Shown here: in pieces, positions 12,050-24,940 of the stretch
Layout of the letters: every line of letters begins with the position of its first letter
Numbering within the stretch: the first letter of the stretch is position 1
Origin: Prosopocoilus inquinatus
Taxonomy: Eukaryota > Arthropoda > Insecta > Coleoptera > Lucanidae
Assembly (NCBI GenBank): GCA_036172665.1
Contig: CM069870.1
Location: forward strand, 24,278,001 to 24,342,000
Reading direction: 5' to 3'
DNA: 64,000 nucleotides
The notes under the pieces: model-generated
Databases searched by the model: none
The model's input: the letters and a program-made list of their open reading frames with translations, nothing else
Told to the model about the DNA's origin: nothing
Program-made: the position numbers and the translations under genes

Positions 12050-13280
12050 TGTTATTCTATTTCCCTTTATTTTATTTTACTTTTTAATTATATGTCGATC
12101 GTCTTTTTTTTCTTTTCTCGATTCGATTTTTGACTTTATTTTATTTTGAATTAACAGTTTCGTTCTCTTCCTTTCGGTTAAAACTTCATCAATAATCTTG
12201 TTTCGATTCGATTTTGTGTTAGTTTTATTTGTTTGTTATTTGACTTTTGGTTTCATTTTTATTTATCAATTGTTTATTTGTTTTGATGTTTGGTTTTGTT
12301 TTCGTTTGCTCGGCGTAAGCTTATTTGACACTTTAATCCCGTCGATTGATCGCCATCTCATTTCCTCTTTTATTCGATTTGACTTTTTTGATATTAATTG
12401 ATCGTCCTGTTTCTTTCATATTTACGAATCGTGAGAAAATGTCTTAATTTTTGAATCAATTTGACTTATCCTTAGTTTAATACAACTTTTATTTTGGTCC
12501 TAACTTTATCATCATGCTTTATATTTTTTATTCCGACTCATTTGACTTTGACTTTATTTAATTTTTAATATAATCAATACACGGACCTTTGTTTTTTTTT
12601 CTTCTTTGAATCGATCTCATTTGTTTTATTTTTACCTTTAAATTAGCAACTAATCATTTCTCTTCGGTTAGATTTTATTTAACATGACTTCTTATTTTTT
12701 TTAATTATCAGTTGATCGTCTTTTGTTTTATTTTATACGGTTTAAGATTATTTTATTTTACGTTATTTTAATTTCGCCGATTTATCGCCATTTTTGGCCT
12801 TGATTTTATTTTATTTATTTTATTTTTATTTTATATATTATTATTGAGTTAAATTAAATTTTTAATTGTGATGAAAGTAGTCAGTTTTTATAACGTAGCA
12901 ATTTGATTTATTGAGTTTTACACAATTTTTATTTTAATCACGTTTCATTCGACGATCGTCTTTTGTTGTTGTTTTATTAGACTTGACTGTTTTTTTAGGT
13001 GTAAATAATCAATTGAACGTTTTTTTTTTCTCGCTATTTTATTCGAGCCGATGCAAATTTATGTAATACTATTTGTAAATCTTTTGTTTTGTTTTATTAA
13101 CTAATCGGGTAGGCCTCCATTAAACAAGACTTCACAACTCCGACCCCCAAAAAGACTCCTAGAGATTCATCGACCCTCCAGCCGACCTCTAAAGGTTCAT
13201 CGACCTCTTTCGAGTCGTCTTCATCGGACATTAAGAGATCAGCACCGACCCCGTCGGAAACCCTTGATATTAAAATGTTA
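12050..13280. repeat. T-rich repeat field ending in a 'gattcatcgaccc' module
   Basis: T-rich DNA with GATCGTCTTTTG words ends in a CG-richer module (about 13130-13270) repeating GATTCATCGACCCT-like phrases. The same arrangement occurs at 19.9-20.66 kb, so the two are copies of one dispersed element. Confidence 0.6.
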
Positions 13281-13490
13281 GATAAAGAAAAATTGTTTAA
13301 ATGAAGAAGCGATTATTATTTAAAAGTTCAAATACAAAGTGCTCCTTTATAACAAATTTAATTTCAGTTTATATCTCATTAGTTACGCGATGTTCATTTG
13401 TTTTTTCTGTAAACATCAGCAAAAACTTTGAATTAATTAGTCTCTCCTAACCAGTGAAATTTTGCGCGTCCTTTCCATTTCAATTTTCAG

Positions 13491-13636
13491 AGAAATGTTT
13501 AGGCTGTTTGGATGTTTCATTTTCGAATTCGATTGCACGCAGCGACTTGTCCGAGACGGATGGATGCCCCGCAGACTGCAAGGCTCCCAACTCCTTAGCA
13601 TTACTAAGACAATTTCAAAGTTCGAGGTTTATGTAA
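13491..13636 (+). CDS. Candidate orphan 3' exon (weak)
   Basis: A pyrimidine-rich tract and acceptor (ccatttcaattttcag) precede an open frame of 47 codons. It starts in phase 1 (nAG AAA TGT) and ends at a TAA followed by aataaa. The peptide has KCLGC near its start, DGCPADCKAP in the middle, and ends SSRFM. Composition is less AT-rich than the flanks. A second frame across the same bases is also open. No upstream exon was found and I do not recognise the peptide, so it may be a transposon fragment. Confidence 0.25.
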
Positions 13637-13744
13637 ATAAATTAACAATAATTAAATAAGTTTTTCAGTTACACTTTTATTTTACTTTTGCACACATGAT
13701 TACTATTCTGATTACGTTGTACATTGTTTAACAATACAAATTTA

Positions 13745-14885
13745 CATATAAAATAGCGACATCTTACTATCGCTTTTTGACCTAACATTGCAGTAGGATA
13801 GACAAATTGAAGCGGAATTTGCTCCTAATGAGTCCCCCATGCAAGGCGGCCATGCTTGCTGTCAAAGCATAAAGAAAGATTTTAGAAAAATTTTGTGCAA
13901 ATCGTTTTTGATTGCAGTGAGAACCTCGAGCAGCCTCTGGACAGCTGTTTCAGCCCTGCTTGGGGCTTCTTCAGCAGAAACATAGCTCGACATTCCCACT
14001 GCAGACCAAAAACGACTTGCCCAATTTATTCGCAAATGCGACGTAAGAATGATGAACATATAAAATAGCGACATCTTACTATCGCTTTTTGACCTAACAT
14101 TGCAGTAGGATAGACAAATTGAAGCGGGATTTGCTCCTAATGAGTCCCCCATGCAAGGCGGCCATGCTTGCTGTCAAAGCATAATGAAAAATTTTAGAAA
14201 AATTTTGTGCAAATCGTTTTTGATTGCAGTGAGAACCTCGAGCAGCCTCTGGACAGCTGTTTCAGCCCTGCTTGGGGCTTCTTCAGCATGGCCGCCTTAC
14301 ATGGGGGACTTATTAGGAGCAAATCCCGCTTCAATTTGTCTATCCTACTGCAATGTTAGGTCAAAAACCGATAGTAAGATGTCGCTATTTTATATGTTCA
14401 TCATTCTTACGTCGCATTTGCGAATAAATTGGGCAAGTCGTTTTTGGTCTGCAGTGGGAATGTCGAGCTACGTTTCTGCTGAAGAAGCCCCAAGCAGTGC
14501 TGAAACAGCTGTCCAGAGGCTGCTCGAGGTTCTCACTGCAATCAAAAACGATTTGCACAAAATTTTTCTAAAATCTTTCATTATGCTTTGACAGCAGGCA
14601 TGGCCGCCTTGCATGGGGGACTCATTAGGAGCAAATCCCGCTTCAATTTGTCTATCCTACTGCAATGTTAGGTCAAAAAGCGATAGTAAGATGTCGCTAT
14701 TTTATATGTTCATCATTCTTACGTCGCATTTGCGAATAAATTGGGCAAGTCGTTTTTGGTCTGCAGTGGGAATGTCGAGCTACGTTTCTGCTGAAGAAGC
14801 CCCAAGCAGGGCTGAAACAGCTGTCCAGAGGCTGCTCGAGGTTCTCACTGCAATCAAAAACGATTTGCACAAAATTTTTCTATAA
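13745..14885. repeat. 311-bp repeat in inverted tandem arrangement
   Basis: Two head-to-tail copies of a ~311-bp unit read on the - strand (13747-14287). They join copies reading on the + strand (14288-14885, period 312 bp). Diagnostic words are GGTCAAAAAGCGATAGTAAG, GCTGAAGAAGCCCCAAGCAG and GAGGCTGCTCGAGGTTCTC. The inversion junction is abrupt, inside cttcttcagca/tggccgcc. Copies are nearly identical, so the arrangement is recent or homogenised. Long open frames here are by-products of the repeat. Confidence 0.85.
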
Positions 14886-15300
14886 TACAAATTTACGTTG
14901 ACTTTTTTTTTAAGTGCGAACGAACTCAAAATTATTATGAAGAAATTTTGACATTGTAGAGTGCATCGCAACATAAATTCGGCCTTTCAACTTAAGATAA
15001 GAGATAACATTATTGTATAAATTTGAAAAAATTTGTTGCAAATCGTTTTTGATTGCAGTGAAAACCTCGAGCAGCCTCTGTACAGTTGTTTCAGCCCTGT
15101 TTGGGGCTTCATCAGCACAGACGTAGCTCGACATTCCCATTGCAAACCAAAAACGACTTTTCCAATTTATTCGCAATTGCGATGTAAGAGTGATGAACTG
15201 ATAAAACAGTGACATCCTACGTTCGCTTTTTGACCTGACATGCATTGTATAAATTTGGTTGTAACGCGCAGACAGCACATCGCTACCTAAGTTTGGCGCC
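14886..15300 (-). repeat. Diverged third - strand copy of the 311-bp repeat
   Basis: The same order of words as the neighbouring array is present (TTTTTGATTGCAGTGAAAACC, CCTCGAGCAGCCTC, GGGGCTTCATCAGC) but with many substitutions. It is an older copy than those at 13.7-14.9 kb. Confidence 0.75.
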
Positions 15301-16200
15301 CAACATGGGGCAAACATACAAAAAGCTTAATTTTAGAATACCAAGAAAACTTGAATGTATATATTATTACTAGGGTAATAAATATGTTGCTAAAGTATTT
15401 AACTATCTTCAAATAGAATCTATTTAAGTACTGCAAATAAGTACATAAGCAGGTAGTTATTAAGGAAACGGTTAAAATTTTAGCTTTTACAGCCTCGGTT
15501 TAAATATTATTTATGTCGGTAGTTTCGCAACGCAAACTGACGACGTTTTCATAAAAATGAGCGAATAGGAATCCCGCTGGCTCTCAAACATAATGATTTT
15601 TCACGCATGCGCGTTGTTACCTGATGTGTGATGAAGAAGTGATTTATACCAGCTATAGCATTTCGCTATCCATTAAAAAGGATAATTACGTTTGTGGAAG
15701 GAAATAAATCTCTGAAATAAAACTCGATGCCTGAGGGAAACGCACACTAATTCAGCTGAAATTACCCGCCTCGGCTGATTTTCAACGCGCTTTTTCCATT
15801 TAATTTGAAATTAAGTCGTCGGCGAGTGCATCATGCGCATTTATTTATAGTTACACATTCTGCTCTGGCCTTTTAGTGCGGTTCGATGACCGTATGGAGA
15901 ATTACCATCCGCAAAACTTGAGTTTCCAGTTTGACTAGCGGATACTGGGAATATGTCTTTGCAATATGCCTCCTCACTCGGTCATAATTAATGCCCGGCA
16001 TTTTGTGGAACACCGAAAGAAGTTACCGAACGCCGCCGCCCACCGGACGGCAGGTCGTTTGGTCAACCGATCCCAAATTAACATTATTATTTATTTATGC
16101 TAATTCCCATCCCGTACACAAAAAGATTTCACACGTACATTTTTTTTTCTTCCTCTTCGACTTTATTGGTAATAAATAATTTTGCTTACATCCGCAGATG
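15300..16200. other. Non-coding, with a complex island at 15.75-16.08 kb
   Basis: The island is non-repetitive and GC-richer. It contains CCGCCCACCGGACGGC near 16035, which resembles a word in the island at 5.6 kb. No start, splice pair or domain supports a gene. It could be an enhancer or an unrecognised 5' exon. Confidence 0.3.
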
Positions 16201-16689
16201 TTAATTTAATTTTTGGTCTTGGGGGTAAACATCTCAGCTCTTCCTACCTCCTATTAAACAAAAATGAGATCTTATTTAAGAAACTCAAAAAAAATAAGTC
16301 ACCAATTGAAAAGATAAAACTAATAAACAGGCAACGGAATGACATATTCTGACGTCATCATATCAGTGGCGCACGCCAGTATTTTGGGCCTGTCTACTCG
16401 TCTAGTACTCGTATAAATATAATAATTTAATTCATCTATCATGAATTATTGTAAGAATTCAGATTTTGTTTTGTACATTTAAATTAAGTAAAAAAAAATT
16501 AATCGCGATTTAAAACATAAAATGGAATGTTCATATAGTCGTATCGAGTTTAAAAAAAAGCACCCATTATGCGGCGAAAATGCCTTTAATCAGAAGTGAC
16601 TCACATGGAAACTCCAGTGTCTTGTGTTAAAACGCACAGCGAAATGAGCTAAGTCACCACATGACATAAAGCAATAGTTTAGTTTTCAG
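16200..16689. other. AT-rich non-coding DNA, nothing recognised
   Basis: I see no repeat boundary, coding frame or RNA gene in this stretch. Confidence 0.4.
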
Positions 16690-16788
16690 TATGAAAAGGA
16701 TAGACAAAGCTCAGATAGTCATGGCCACCTCCGACTACGACTTTGTTAGTTTGAAACCGCGTCATAATTTTCCTCGTCGATGGGTTTT
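16690..16788 (+). CDS. Candidate orphan internal exon (weak)
   Basis: The segment is bracketed by an acceptor-like tagttttcag and a strong donor, GTAAGT (at 16789). One frame is open throughout and includes MATSDYDFVSLKPRHNF near the middle. Only 99 bp long, no partner exon identified, product not recognised. Chance cannot be excluded. Confidence 0.2.
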
Positions 16789-17218
16789 GTAAGTTCTAAA
16801 TTTTCTAACTTTCTTTTCATTTAAATATAGTGTACCCGAGAAATATCCACGACCGGCGAGATAAAGAAAAATTAAATTAAATTTAAAAAAGAAGGAATTG
16901 TTGCAGCTTAAAAATGTAGTAGCCAAACAAGTGCTTTAAGAAATGTACAGATTTCTGCGTCTCTTTATCTCTCTTTATCGTAATTTGCAGTCCCCCGCGC
17001 CCTATGTCGATACTCCGAATTTCGTCCCGATCGGACGAAAAATAAGGGTGCTGGAATTTTTTTAAAGTCGAGAATCGGCCATTTTTGAAAAGGGGGTGCA
17101 AAATCTTTTTTCCCGGGCATCACAGCGCCAAATCGACATTCATTTATTTTTAATTGCTAAAGTTAGATTAAAATAATCATTCAAATCAAAATTCGAAAAT
17201 TGTTTATATTGAAATTAT

Positions 17219-17586
17219 ATACCGGGTGTCCCGCGCCATGTGCTCACCCTTCTAAAATCTTTATTTATTAATCGATTAACCTGAATTTTGGAGACGATAA
17301 ACTAAACAAAAAATGGAATTTTTCGACATACTGACAGTCGTCATAGGACTTCCGGTTTCGCCAGAAGTGATATCAACTTTCTTATTTTAAATGAAACACC
17401 CTGTATATTTTTACACATTTAAAATCTACGGAGCATTACGAGTCCGAATATGTATCAATTGTTAATTTTGGTTTCCATGACAAAACTTCCATTTATGTTT
17501 AGTTTGTCGTCTCCAAAATTCAGGTTAATCGATTAATAAATAAAGATTCTAGAAGGGTGAGCACATGGCGCGGGACACCCGGTATA
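17219..17586. mobile_element. Complete MITE, CCGGGTGTCCCGCGCC family
   Basis: Long terminal inverted repeats start CCGGGTGTCCCGCGCCATGTG and extend roughly 100 bp through AATCTTTATTTATTAATCGA. TATA flanks both ends, consistent with TA target duplication as in Tc1/mariner-like elements. Relatives in the window are at 43399-44252 (longer), 59761-59849 (one arm) and about 47258-47480 (diverged). Confidence 0.85.
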
Positions 17587-17680
17587 TATAGTTCGCTTTA
17601 ATAATAATAATAATAATTCAGATGTTCAAATCAAATCAAATTTGCAGTTATGAGAAATTTTCTCTTATATCTGAATACAG

Positions 17681-19330
17681 TGGCGGCGATTCTGGAAAGC
17701 GTGGGGGCGACAAGTACAACACACTTTTTTTTCACATGTCCATCTGCTCCGTGCACCCAAACATAGCCTACTCTAAAAGAAAAATATTGTGAATGGTACG
17801 TTACACAGCGCAACTCATTTTCTCTTTGGAGACCCTCCAGTAATAATCTGGATGCCCTATTTTCAACGAGAGCATCACCTAACAGTATTTTTCAAAATTA
17901 CGTCTGAAAAATTGCAAAACAAACTATTCTTCTTTACGTTATTTTTCTTTTGCTTATTAAAAAAACAGTTTGCGAATTGCACCACAAAACTAAATTTAAA
18001 GTAAATTTACGTTACAAAAATCAAATTATACCGCGACGAAGATGTTGATGAAAAACTTATTTTCAACGCGAGAATCTGCAACGCCAGACGTTCACATAAT
18101 TTCCGAACATTGTGCCATCAAGAATAAATGACTCACACTGGGTGACTTTTGGAAAGCGGTTTTCCAAACCGTAACAACTGTTAAAAATTTAATTTACCTT
18201 CCACTCTTTCTTTTGACAATGATAGAAGTTTTGTCCGTTTTTTTTTAATTTAATTTCTGAATTTAAAACTGACGTTTTGACAGTGACAACTAAAATTTAA
18301 TGTCATTGGATTTTTATAACGCAAATTTAGTTTAGATTTAGTTTTGTGGTGCAATTCATAGACTATTTTTTATACATTTCAAAACACCTCGGAAATAAAT
18401 CATCATACGATTTTCACTGTGACGTCATTTCAATTGCCTTATGTAAACACCCGCGTCCGTCACGACTTGAGCCTCGGGCTGCGCTGTAGATTAATTTCCT
18501 CAGTACAAATCTTGTTCTGCTCAGGTAGACAACAGTGCATTCAAAAGAAAGACATTAATCCCCTTACTTTTAATCAAATACAAGTCTTAATTAATTACTT
18601 TAATTATTAAACTGACGCTTTTTGACTTTTGACGATTATACAATTTTCCTATTTTTTATGTTTAAACATTATTTTATTTTTTTTTAATTTGTTGCAATGT
18701 CAGGTCAAAAAGCGAGCGTAAGATGTCGCTGTTTTATCTGTTCATCGTTATTTTTTCTCTGATTTCAGAAGAAAAATAATACTCCTAGTATTTAGGGCTG
18801 GTCTACTCGTTTACTTGATGGCAACTGCAATATTCGGAAATCATGTGAACGCCTGGCGTTGTACATATATTCTGGCATGATTTTATTACGTTGAAAATAA
18901 ATTTTTCATCAACATCTTCGCCGCAGTATAATTGCATTTTTACAACGCCTCGATTTAGTTTTGTGGTGTAATTCGCAGACGGTTTTTTTTATACATTTCA
19001 GAACATCCCGATAATAAATCATCGTACGTACGATTTTCGTTGTGCCGGCATTTTAATTACCTTAAGTAAACACCCACGCTCGTCACGACTTGAACCCCGG
19101 GCTGCGCTGTAAGTTCCTCAGCGCAAATCTTGGTTCCGCTCAGGTAGATAGCACAACATTCAAACGAAAGATATTAGTCTCATTACTTTTAATGAAATTC
19201 AAATTAGGCACCAGTCTTAATTAATTAATTAATTAGTTTGATTATTAAACTTACGCTTTTTGACTGCGATTATACAATTTTCCTAATTTTTATTAATGTT
19301 TAAACGGGTTTTCTTTTCCTGATTTCAGAA
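17681..19330. repeat. Old transposon remnants, partly duplicated
   Basis: CAGTGGCGGCGATT at 17681 matches the end of the hAT-type element at 61999. Segments at about 18425-18590 and 19060-19210 are diverged direct copies (shared CGTCACGACTTGA and GGGCTGCGCTGTA). Segments near 18030-18100 and 18840-18930 are inverted copies (AAGATGTTGATGAAAAA). A solo 57-bp piece of the 311-bp repeat lies at about 18694-18752. There is no intact coding frame. Confidence 0.55.
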
Positions 19331-19339
19331 CTAGAAAAA

Positions 19340-20760
19340 TCAGTAACTTATTAAATTTTTTATTATTGCCTGTATTGAGGAAAAAATTGTTCACTAGCTT
19401 TTTTTTTAAATTACAAGCAATTGATTTTAATAACGTGCATTTCCATTTATGTAAAAAAATAATAATAAATTAGATTTTTCAAAAAACAAGAAGCCCCTTG
19501 GTGTAAGCAACCCAATGAACACAGTCGCTTGTAAGGTTGCCTGTATTAAATACCCCGATGACATCCTTTTTTTTTGTTAAAATAATAATTATGATTTTAT
19601 TTTACATTTCACTTAGATTATACAGTTCTCCAATTTCTTTTTTAAATCTCAAAAAATTTTCTTTTCTTTTCTCTCTCTGATTTTAGAAAACCAATTCAGA
19701 TTCAGGTTTCCAATCCTTCAATTATTAACTTAGCTGACTTTTGCATTAAAATCCTTGTTTTAATTTTTTATTTTATTAAATTCATATTTAATTTTTTTTA
19801 AGTTTTATTAAGCATCGACCTCTTACAAGAAAATAAAAATTTCCGTTGACCCCCTTTCAAATTTAATTAATATTATTTCTGAAAGATTGAGTGTATAATC
19901 AATTGATCGACTTTTGTTTTTTTTTTTCTTGTTTTAATCGATTTCTTTTGTTTAGTTTTTATTTTTTTTTATTTATCTGCAGTTTAGGCGCGTCATCTTG
20001 CTGCCAATTTCTTGACCATTTTTTGCAAAGCAATTTATCATATTTCTTTTGTGTTTGTTATATTTAATGTGATTTTATTTTTTAATTATCGTCTTTTGTT
20101 TTGTTTTTTTTTCTATCATCCGATTTAAGTTTAATTCATTTTACATTTTCGCCTCGTCGATTTTATTTTTTAATTATTTAATCTGTTTCTTATATTTACG
20201 ACCAAAATTCGCGTTTAAATCAATTTGACTTATTTTTTTGGTTTTATACAATTTTTATTTTCGTCCTAACTTTATTATAATTAAAAGAAAATTGTTCAGT
20301 ATTTGTACTTTTTAACATAATCAGTTGATGGACTTTGGTTTTTTTAATTTAATTCGATTTAATTTGATTTGTTTTAGTTTATCTTTTTAACCATCAATTG
20401 TTCATTTTTTGTTTTTTGTTTGGTTTTACTTGACAATTTTGTTTTAATTTTTTGAATTATCAACTGACCGTCTTTTCTTCCTTTTTTCTTCTACTCGATA
20501 GAAGTTTATTTTATTTTACATTACCGCTACCTAAAAGTTTATCAACCCCCTAGAAGACCCTTAGAGATTCATCGACCCCAGCCGTCTCCTATAGGTTCAT
20601 CGACCGCTTTCCAGTCTTCCTTCATTGACCCCCAAGGGGTCGACATCGACCCTGTTAGGAGCCCCTGCATTAACACAAGCCGACTTTTAACTGACATTTT
20701 TCAATCGTTCGCTGACTTTCCGGTTTTCCAGATTTTCCCGGCGAGTGAAAACCCTATTAA
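19340..20760. repeat. T-rich dispersed element, duplicated at 23.1-23.7 kb
   Basis: About 550 bp from TCTGATTTTAGAAAACCAATTC onward is closely repeated at 23125-23680. The element ends in the same gattcatcgacccc module (20540-20660) as the field at 12-13.3 kb. No coding potential. Confidence 0.65.
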
Positions 20761-22138
20761 TGCTAAAACACCTTTTGAAATTAAACAAGGGCGTGAAGAA
20801 TATATATATTATAAATCCTTGCATTACAGAGAAAGGAAAATGACGTTAAAAAGGAAATTGATGCCAACTGTATTACGTTTGGATCACTCTGTACAATTAA
20901 TTGACAATAATGTAAGAAAAATCGTCGGTTGACAATTGTGCCTCTGAATAATTGTGATAATATATACAATAAATATAATAATAATTTAAATTGAAAGATA
21001 GGTATTCACTATTAAGATGAATTGAGGGAATTAAACTAGACGCAGAAATATAAAATGAACAACAGTTTTTTGAGTTTGAACTGCTGAAATAAAAGACAAA
21101 CTATCCTAATGAAAACAAGAATCACAAAAGAAATATTGCAGCAGGATCGCAGAGAGTGTAACATCCCACATGTTAGCATACAAGCGACTGCTGAATATCC
21201 ACCACATTAACACTGATCCCCTCACTTGATTAAATTTGCCGATGTATGCCGATTTTAAATTCTGTGCCAATTTGGAATGGTTTTGTCTGTATGTACGAAC
21301 TGACCGAAATTAGTTTTCCAATTTCACAGGGAATAACTTTAATAAGAATTTAGTAGTAATAGTTTTTGCTTGTGTATAACGAAACTTTCCCGAAAGTATT
21401 ATTTATTGATTGATTGATTGATTTGTTTTATAGAAAATCCACGCAACAGTTTAATTAAGTTTCAAGAATCTCTCAATAATTAAAATTCGATATTAAATTC
21501 ATTTATTTAAAATTATCGTCACTCTTGTGATCCTAAGAATTTCAATTTCCTCTGAATTCGGAGAATTTTATGTCCTCGATAAATTTCATTTGGCTTTTTT
21601 CCATTACAAGAGTATTACCAACAATAAAAATAAACGGGGAAAGACGTTCTTATCGACGTTTCGCTGCGCGATTCATAGCAGCTTCTCTATTAAAATTAAA
21701 TGCGTTCAATAGGGGGGCGATGTACCGATAAAAAAACGATCGCGTGGATTTAAAAAATAAAATAAATTAAAAATAAGTTATTGTTGTATACGATTTGTAG
21801 ATATATGTATTTTTAACTAAGTACAAATCGTCGGCGGTGTTTTCTCAATATACAGTATGATCTATTTTGAATGACAACATCCCTATAAATAATAGTACGT
21901 TTATTATGTGATTTTAAATTTTAATTGTCAAGGACTACTACGCTCTTTTTACGTCAAAAATGACTAAAATTGATTGGGGATTTTTTTTAACTTAAATTCC
22001 AAGTACGTCATTGCATTGAGGAACCCCTTAAATGGGTTTCTAGGACAAGTAAAAAAGACTTAATATTGCAAAACACTGAAGAAATTATTAACGGACCAAA
22101 ACGAGATTAAATTAATTAAATGAATAAGACTTTTATTG
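20760..22138. other. AT-rich non-coding DNA, nothing recognised
   Basis: I found no gene, RNA gene or clear repeat boundary in this interval. The few short frames look random. Confidence 0.4.
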
Positions 22139-23110
22139 TACAGGGTGTCGCGAAAGTTTCCGGAATTTGTTTACACATAATTTTTTGACGTTTTTTGTGA
22201 ATTTTAAATTTTAAAAGCTGGTAATTGTATTGAATTTTCCGTCAAATATTAATCTAGAATGCGTTTGTTCAATTTTTTGTTTATTTTGAGCTAAGAGAAC
22301 TGTGAATCTTCAAGATAAACGTGTCACAATTACACAAGATAGGAATGAAGATGATCTACATAGTTCGGGGGCAATTGAAGGACTTACATTCGAAAGCAAA
22401 AAATAGTAGACAAAAACAATTATTCCTTCTCGAAATAGTATCGATTAAGAATGACTTTAGAGATAACATTTTAAAAAATTTAAAGATTTCGAATTTGACA
22501 ACCTCAACCTTCTTCTTCGGTAAAATTTATTAATTCGTCTTTAATCAATAACATTTTGAGAAAGAATAATTATAGGAAACTGTAATGTTGAAGCCGCTGG
22601 CGAGATACGAGCGAATCTTGGAATTTTTGAACGCACAAGACAATTATTAATACATCGTTGTCAGATCTGTGTGCAAGTTAAGGGCAACACTTTTGACATA
22701 CGTTATAAAATAATCTGAAATACACTAAAAAATATATTCATTTAATTATTTCGTTTTAGAATGTTAATAATTTTTTATTTCCACCTTCTTAGTAAACGAC
22801 ATTTTACAGGTTAATTTTGTTGTTATTATTATGGTAACCAAGTAAACGGTAAATTACGGGAACAGACCTGTAATATTTTACGGGCTGGTATGAAAGACCT
22901 GTAAAATTTTACAGGCTTGTAGAAAAGCTGATTGTCTGTTTACATCACCATGACTACGTCTAGCTAGAAATAACGCCTACAATAAAAAGAAAACGTTTTC
23001 ATTAAAAAATATTAAAGTAAATTAATTAAAAATATACCTTTGTAATTAATCTTTACTAGTCTCACTTGGTTATGGGGCTCACTCCGCATCGTTTCTGCAC
23101 TATTATTATT
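22139..23110. repeat. Transposon end and non-coding DNA
   Basis: TGTACAGGGTGTCGCGAAAG at about 22138 matches the ACAGGGTG-type ends of other elements. A possible opposite end, AACACCCTGTATA, lies near 25137. If they pair, the element would be 3 kb and would contain the satellite array. The pairing is speculative. Confidence 0.35.
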
Positions 23111-23680
23111 TACAATTTTCTTTTCTTTTCTCTCCCTGATTTTAGAAAACCAATTCAGATTCAGATTTCCAATTCTTCAATTATTATTAATTTCGTTGAC
23201 TTTTGCATCGAAATCCTTGTTTTAATTTTTTTATTTCATTAAATTCATATTTAATTTTTTTAACTTTTTTTAAGCATCGACCCCTTACAAGAAAATAAAA
23301 ATTTCCGTTGACCACCTTTCAAATTTAATTAAAATTATTTCTGAAAGATTGCGTGTATAATCAATTGATCGACCTTTGTTTTTTTTTTTTTTGTTTTAAT
23401 CGATTTCTTTTATTTAGTTTTTATTTTTTTGATTTATCAGCAGTTTAGGTGCGTCATCTTGTGCCCAATTTTTTAACCATTTTTTGCATAGCAAGTTATC
23501 ATATGTCGTTTTTGTTTCTTTCTTTTGTGTTTTTATTTAACGTGATTTTATTTTTTAATTATCGACTGATCGTCTTTTGTTTTGTTTTTTTTTTCTATCA
23601 TCCGATTCAAGTTTAATTCATTTTACATTTTCGTCTCGTCGATTTTATTTTTTAATTATTAATAGCCTAAAAGGTTTTTA
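23110..23680. repeat. Copy of the T-rich element at 19.6-20.2 kb
   Basis: This is the same sequence order as 19640-20190, including TCCGTTGACC, TGAAAGATTG and ATCAATTGATCGAC. It stops abruptly where the ~277-bp satellite begins. Confidence 0.75.
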
Positions 23681-23689
23681 CAGATCGTG

Positions 23690-24940
23690 GTCCGCGATTC
23701 AAACAGTCTCCCTGAAACAACGCCCCAATGAATGAGATGAAAAGTCTCGGCGAGTGGAGGTCGAAAATCGTGTCGGGTCGACTTTTCGATCCAAGCTTAC
23801 AGGGCAACGCCGATGAAAGGTCCGAAAACGTATGTTTTTTTTTTTAATCCGGATCTGCACGCTTTCGCATCCAGAATTCAACGAAACCATCGAATTCCCT
23901 CTATCTGTGTACTCATATGGGAGCGACAGTTTCGTGTTCTGACGCAGTTTTAGGGGTCTAAAAAAATTCGCAAAAATTCGAAACGGTCAGTACGCTTCCC
24001 CTCGCATATCAGATGAAACGTCTCGATGAGTGGAGTTCGTAAATCGTATCAATTGGTTTTCGCGATCCAAGATTACCGTATAAGGCCAATGGATTATTAA
24101 AGGGGCCGAAGACGTACGTCTTTTTTTGAAATCTGGATCTGCGCTCGTTCGTATCCAGAATTCGATGCAATTATCGAATTTCTTGAATCATTTTACTCAC
24201 ATGGGAGCAACAGTTTCGCGTTTTAACATCGTCTTAGGGGTCAAAAAAAAATTCGCAATCGGTCAGTACACTTCGTTGCATATCAAATGAAACGTCTCAA
24301 CGAGTGGAGGTCGTAAATCATGTCTATTCGCTTTTTCACCCCAAAATAACAGCATAAGACCGATGGATTATTAAGAGGCTGAAGTCGTACGTCTTTTTTT
24401 GAAATACGGATCTACGCGTGTTCGTATCCCGAATTCAATGCAACCATCATATTCCTTGGATCTTTTTACTCACAGGGAAGTGGCAGTTTTGCTTTCTGAC
24501 GCCATTTACGGGTCTAAAACACTTTTGCTTCGAACCGCTCAGTACGCTTCGCCTCACATATCAGGTGAAACGTCCCGATGAGTAGAGGTCGTCAATCACG
24601 TCGGTTCGCTTTTTCCACCCAAGATAACAGTATAAGGTCTTTGGATTATTTAAGGGGCCAAGGATGTACGTTTTTTTTTTTTTTAATCCAGATCTGCGCG
24701 TATTCGCATTCAGAATTCGATGCTACCACCGGATTGGGGGTCGAAAATCGTGTCGGTTCGCTTTTTTGCCCCAAAATAATTCAGATTTCAATGCAACCAT
24801 CGGATTCCTTGGATCTTTGTACTCACATGGGAATGTGAATTTCGCGTTCTGACGCCGTTTAGGGGTCCAGAAAAATCGCAATCGCGTATTAGACAAAACG
24901 TCTCGATGAGTGGAGGTTGTAAATCATGTCTATTCTCTTT
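23690..24940. repeat. Degenerate ~277-bp tandem satellite, array A
   Basis: The phrase GATGAAACGTCTCGATGAGTG recurs with variants at 23736, 24013, 24287, 24565 and about 24895. The first three intervals are 277, 274 and 278 bp and the last about 330 bp. Each unit also carries GGATCTGCGCG, ACTCACATGGGA, GTTTCGCGTTCTGACGC and a TTTTTTT run. A second array of the same unit lies at 29265-30880. Confidence 0.85.

Noticed and set aside
14151..15317. Open frames of 90-146 codons in the 311-bp repeat
   Set aside because: The same peptide appears on either strand wherever the repeat occurs. Copies break at unit junctions and there is no known domain.
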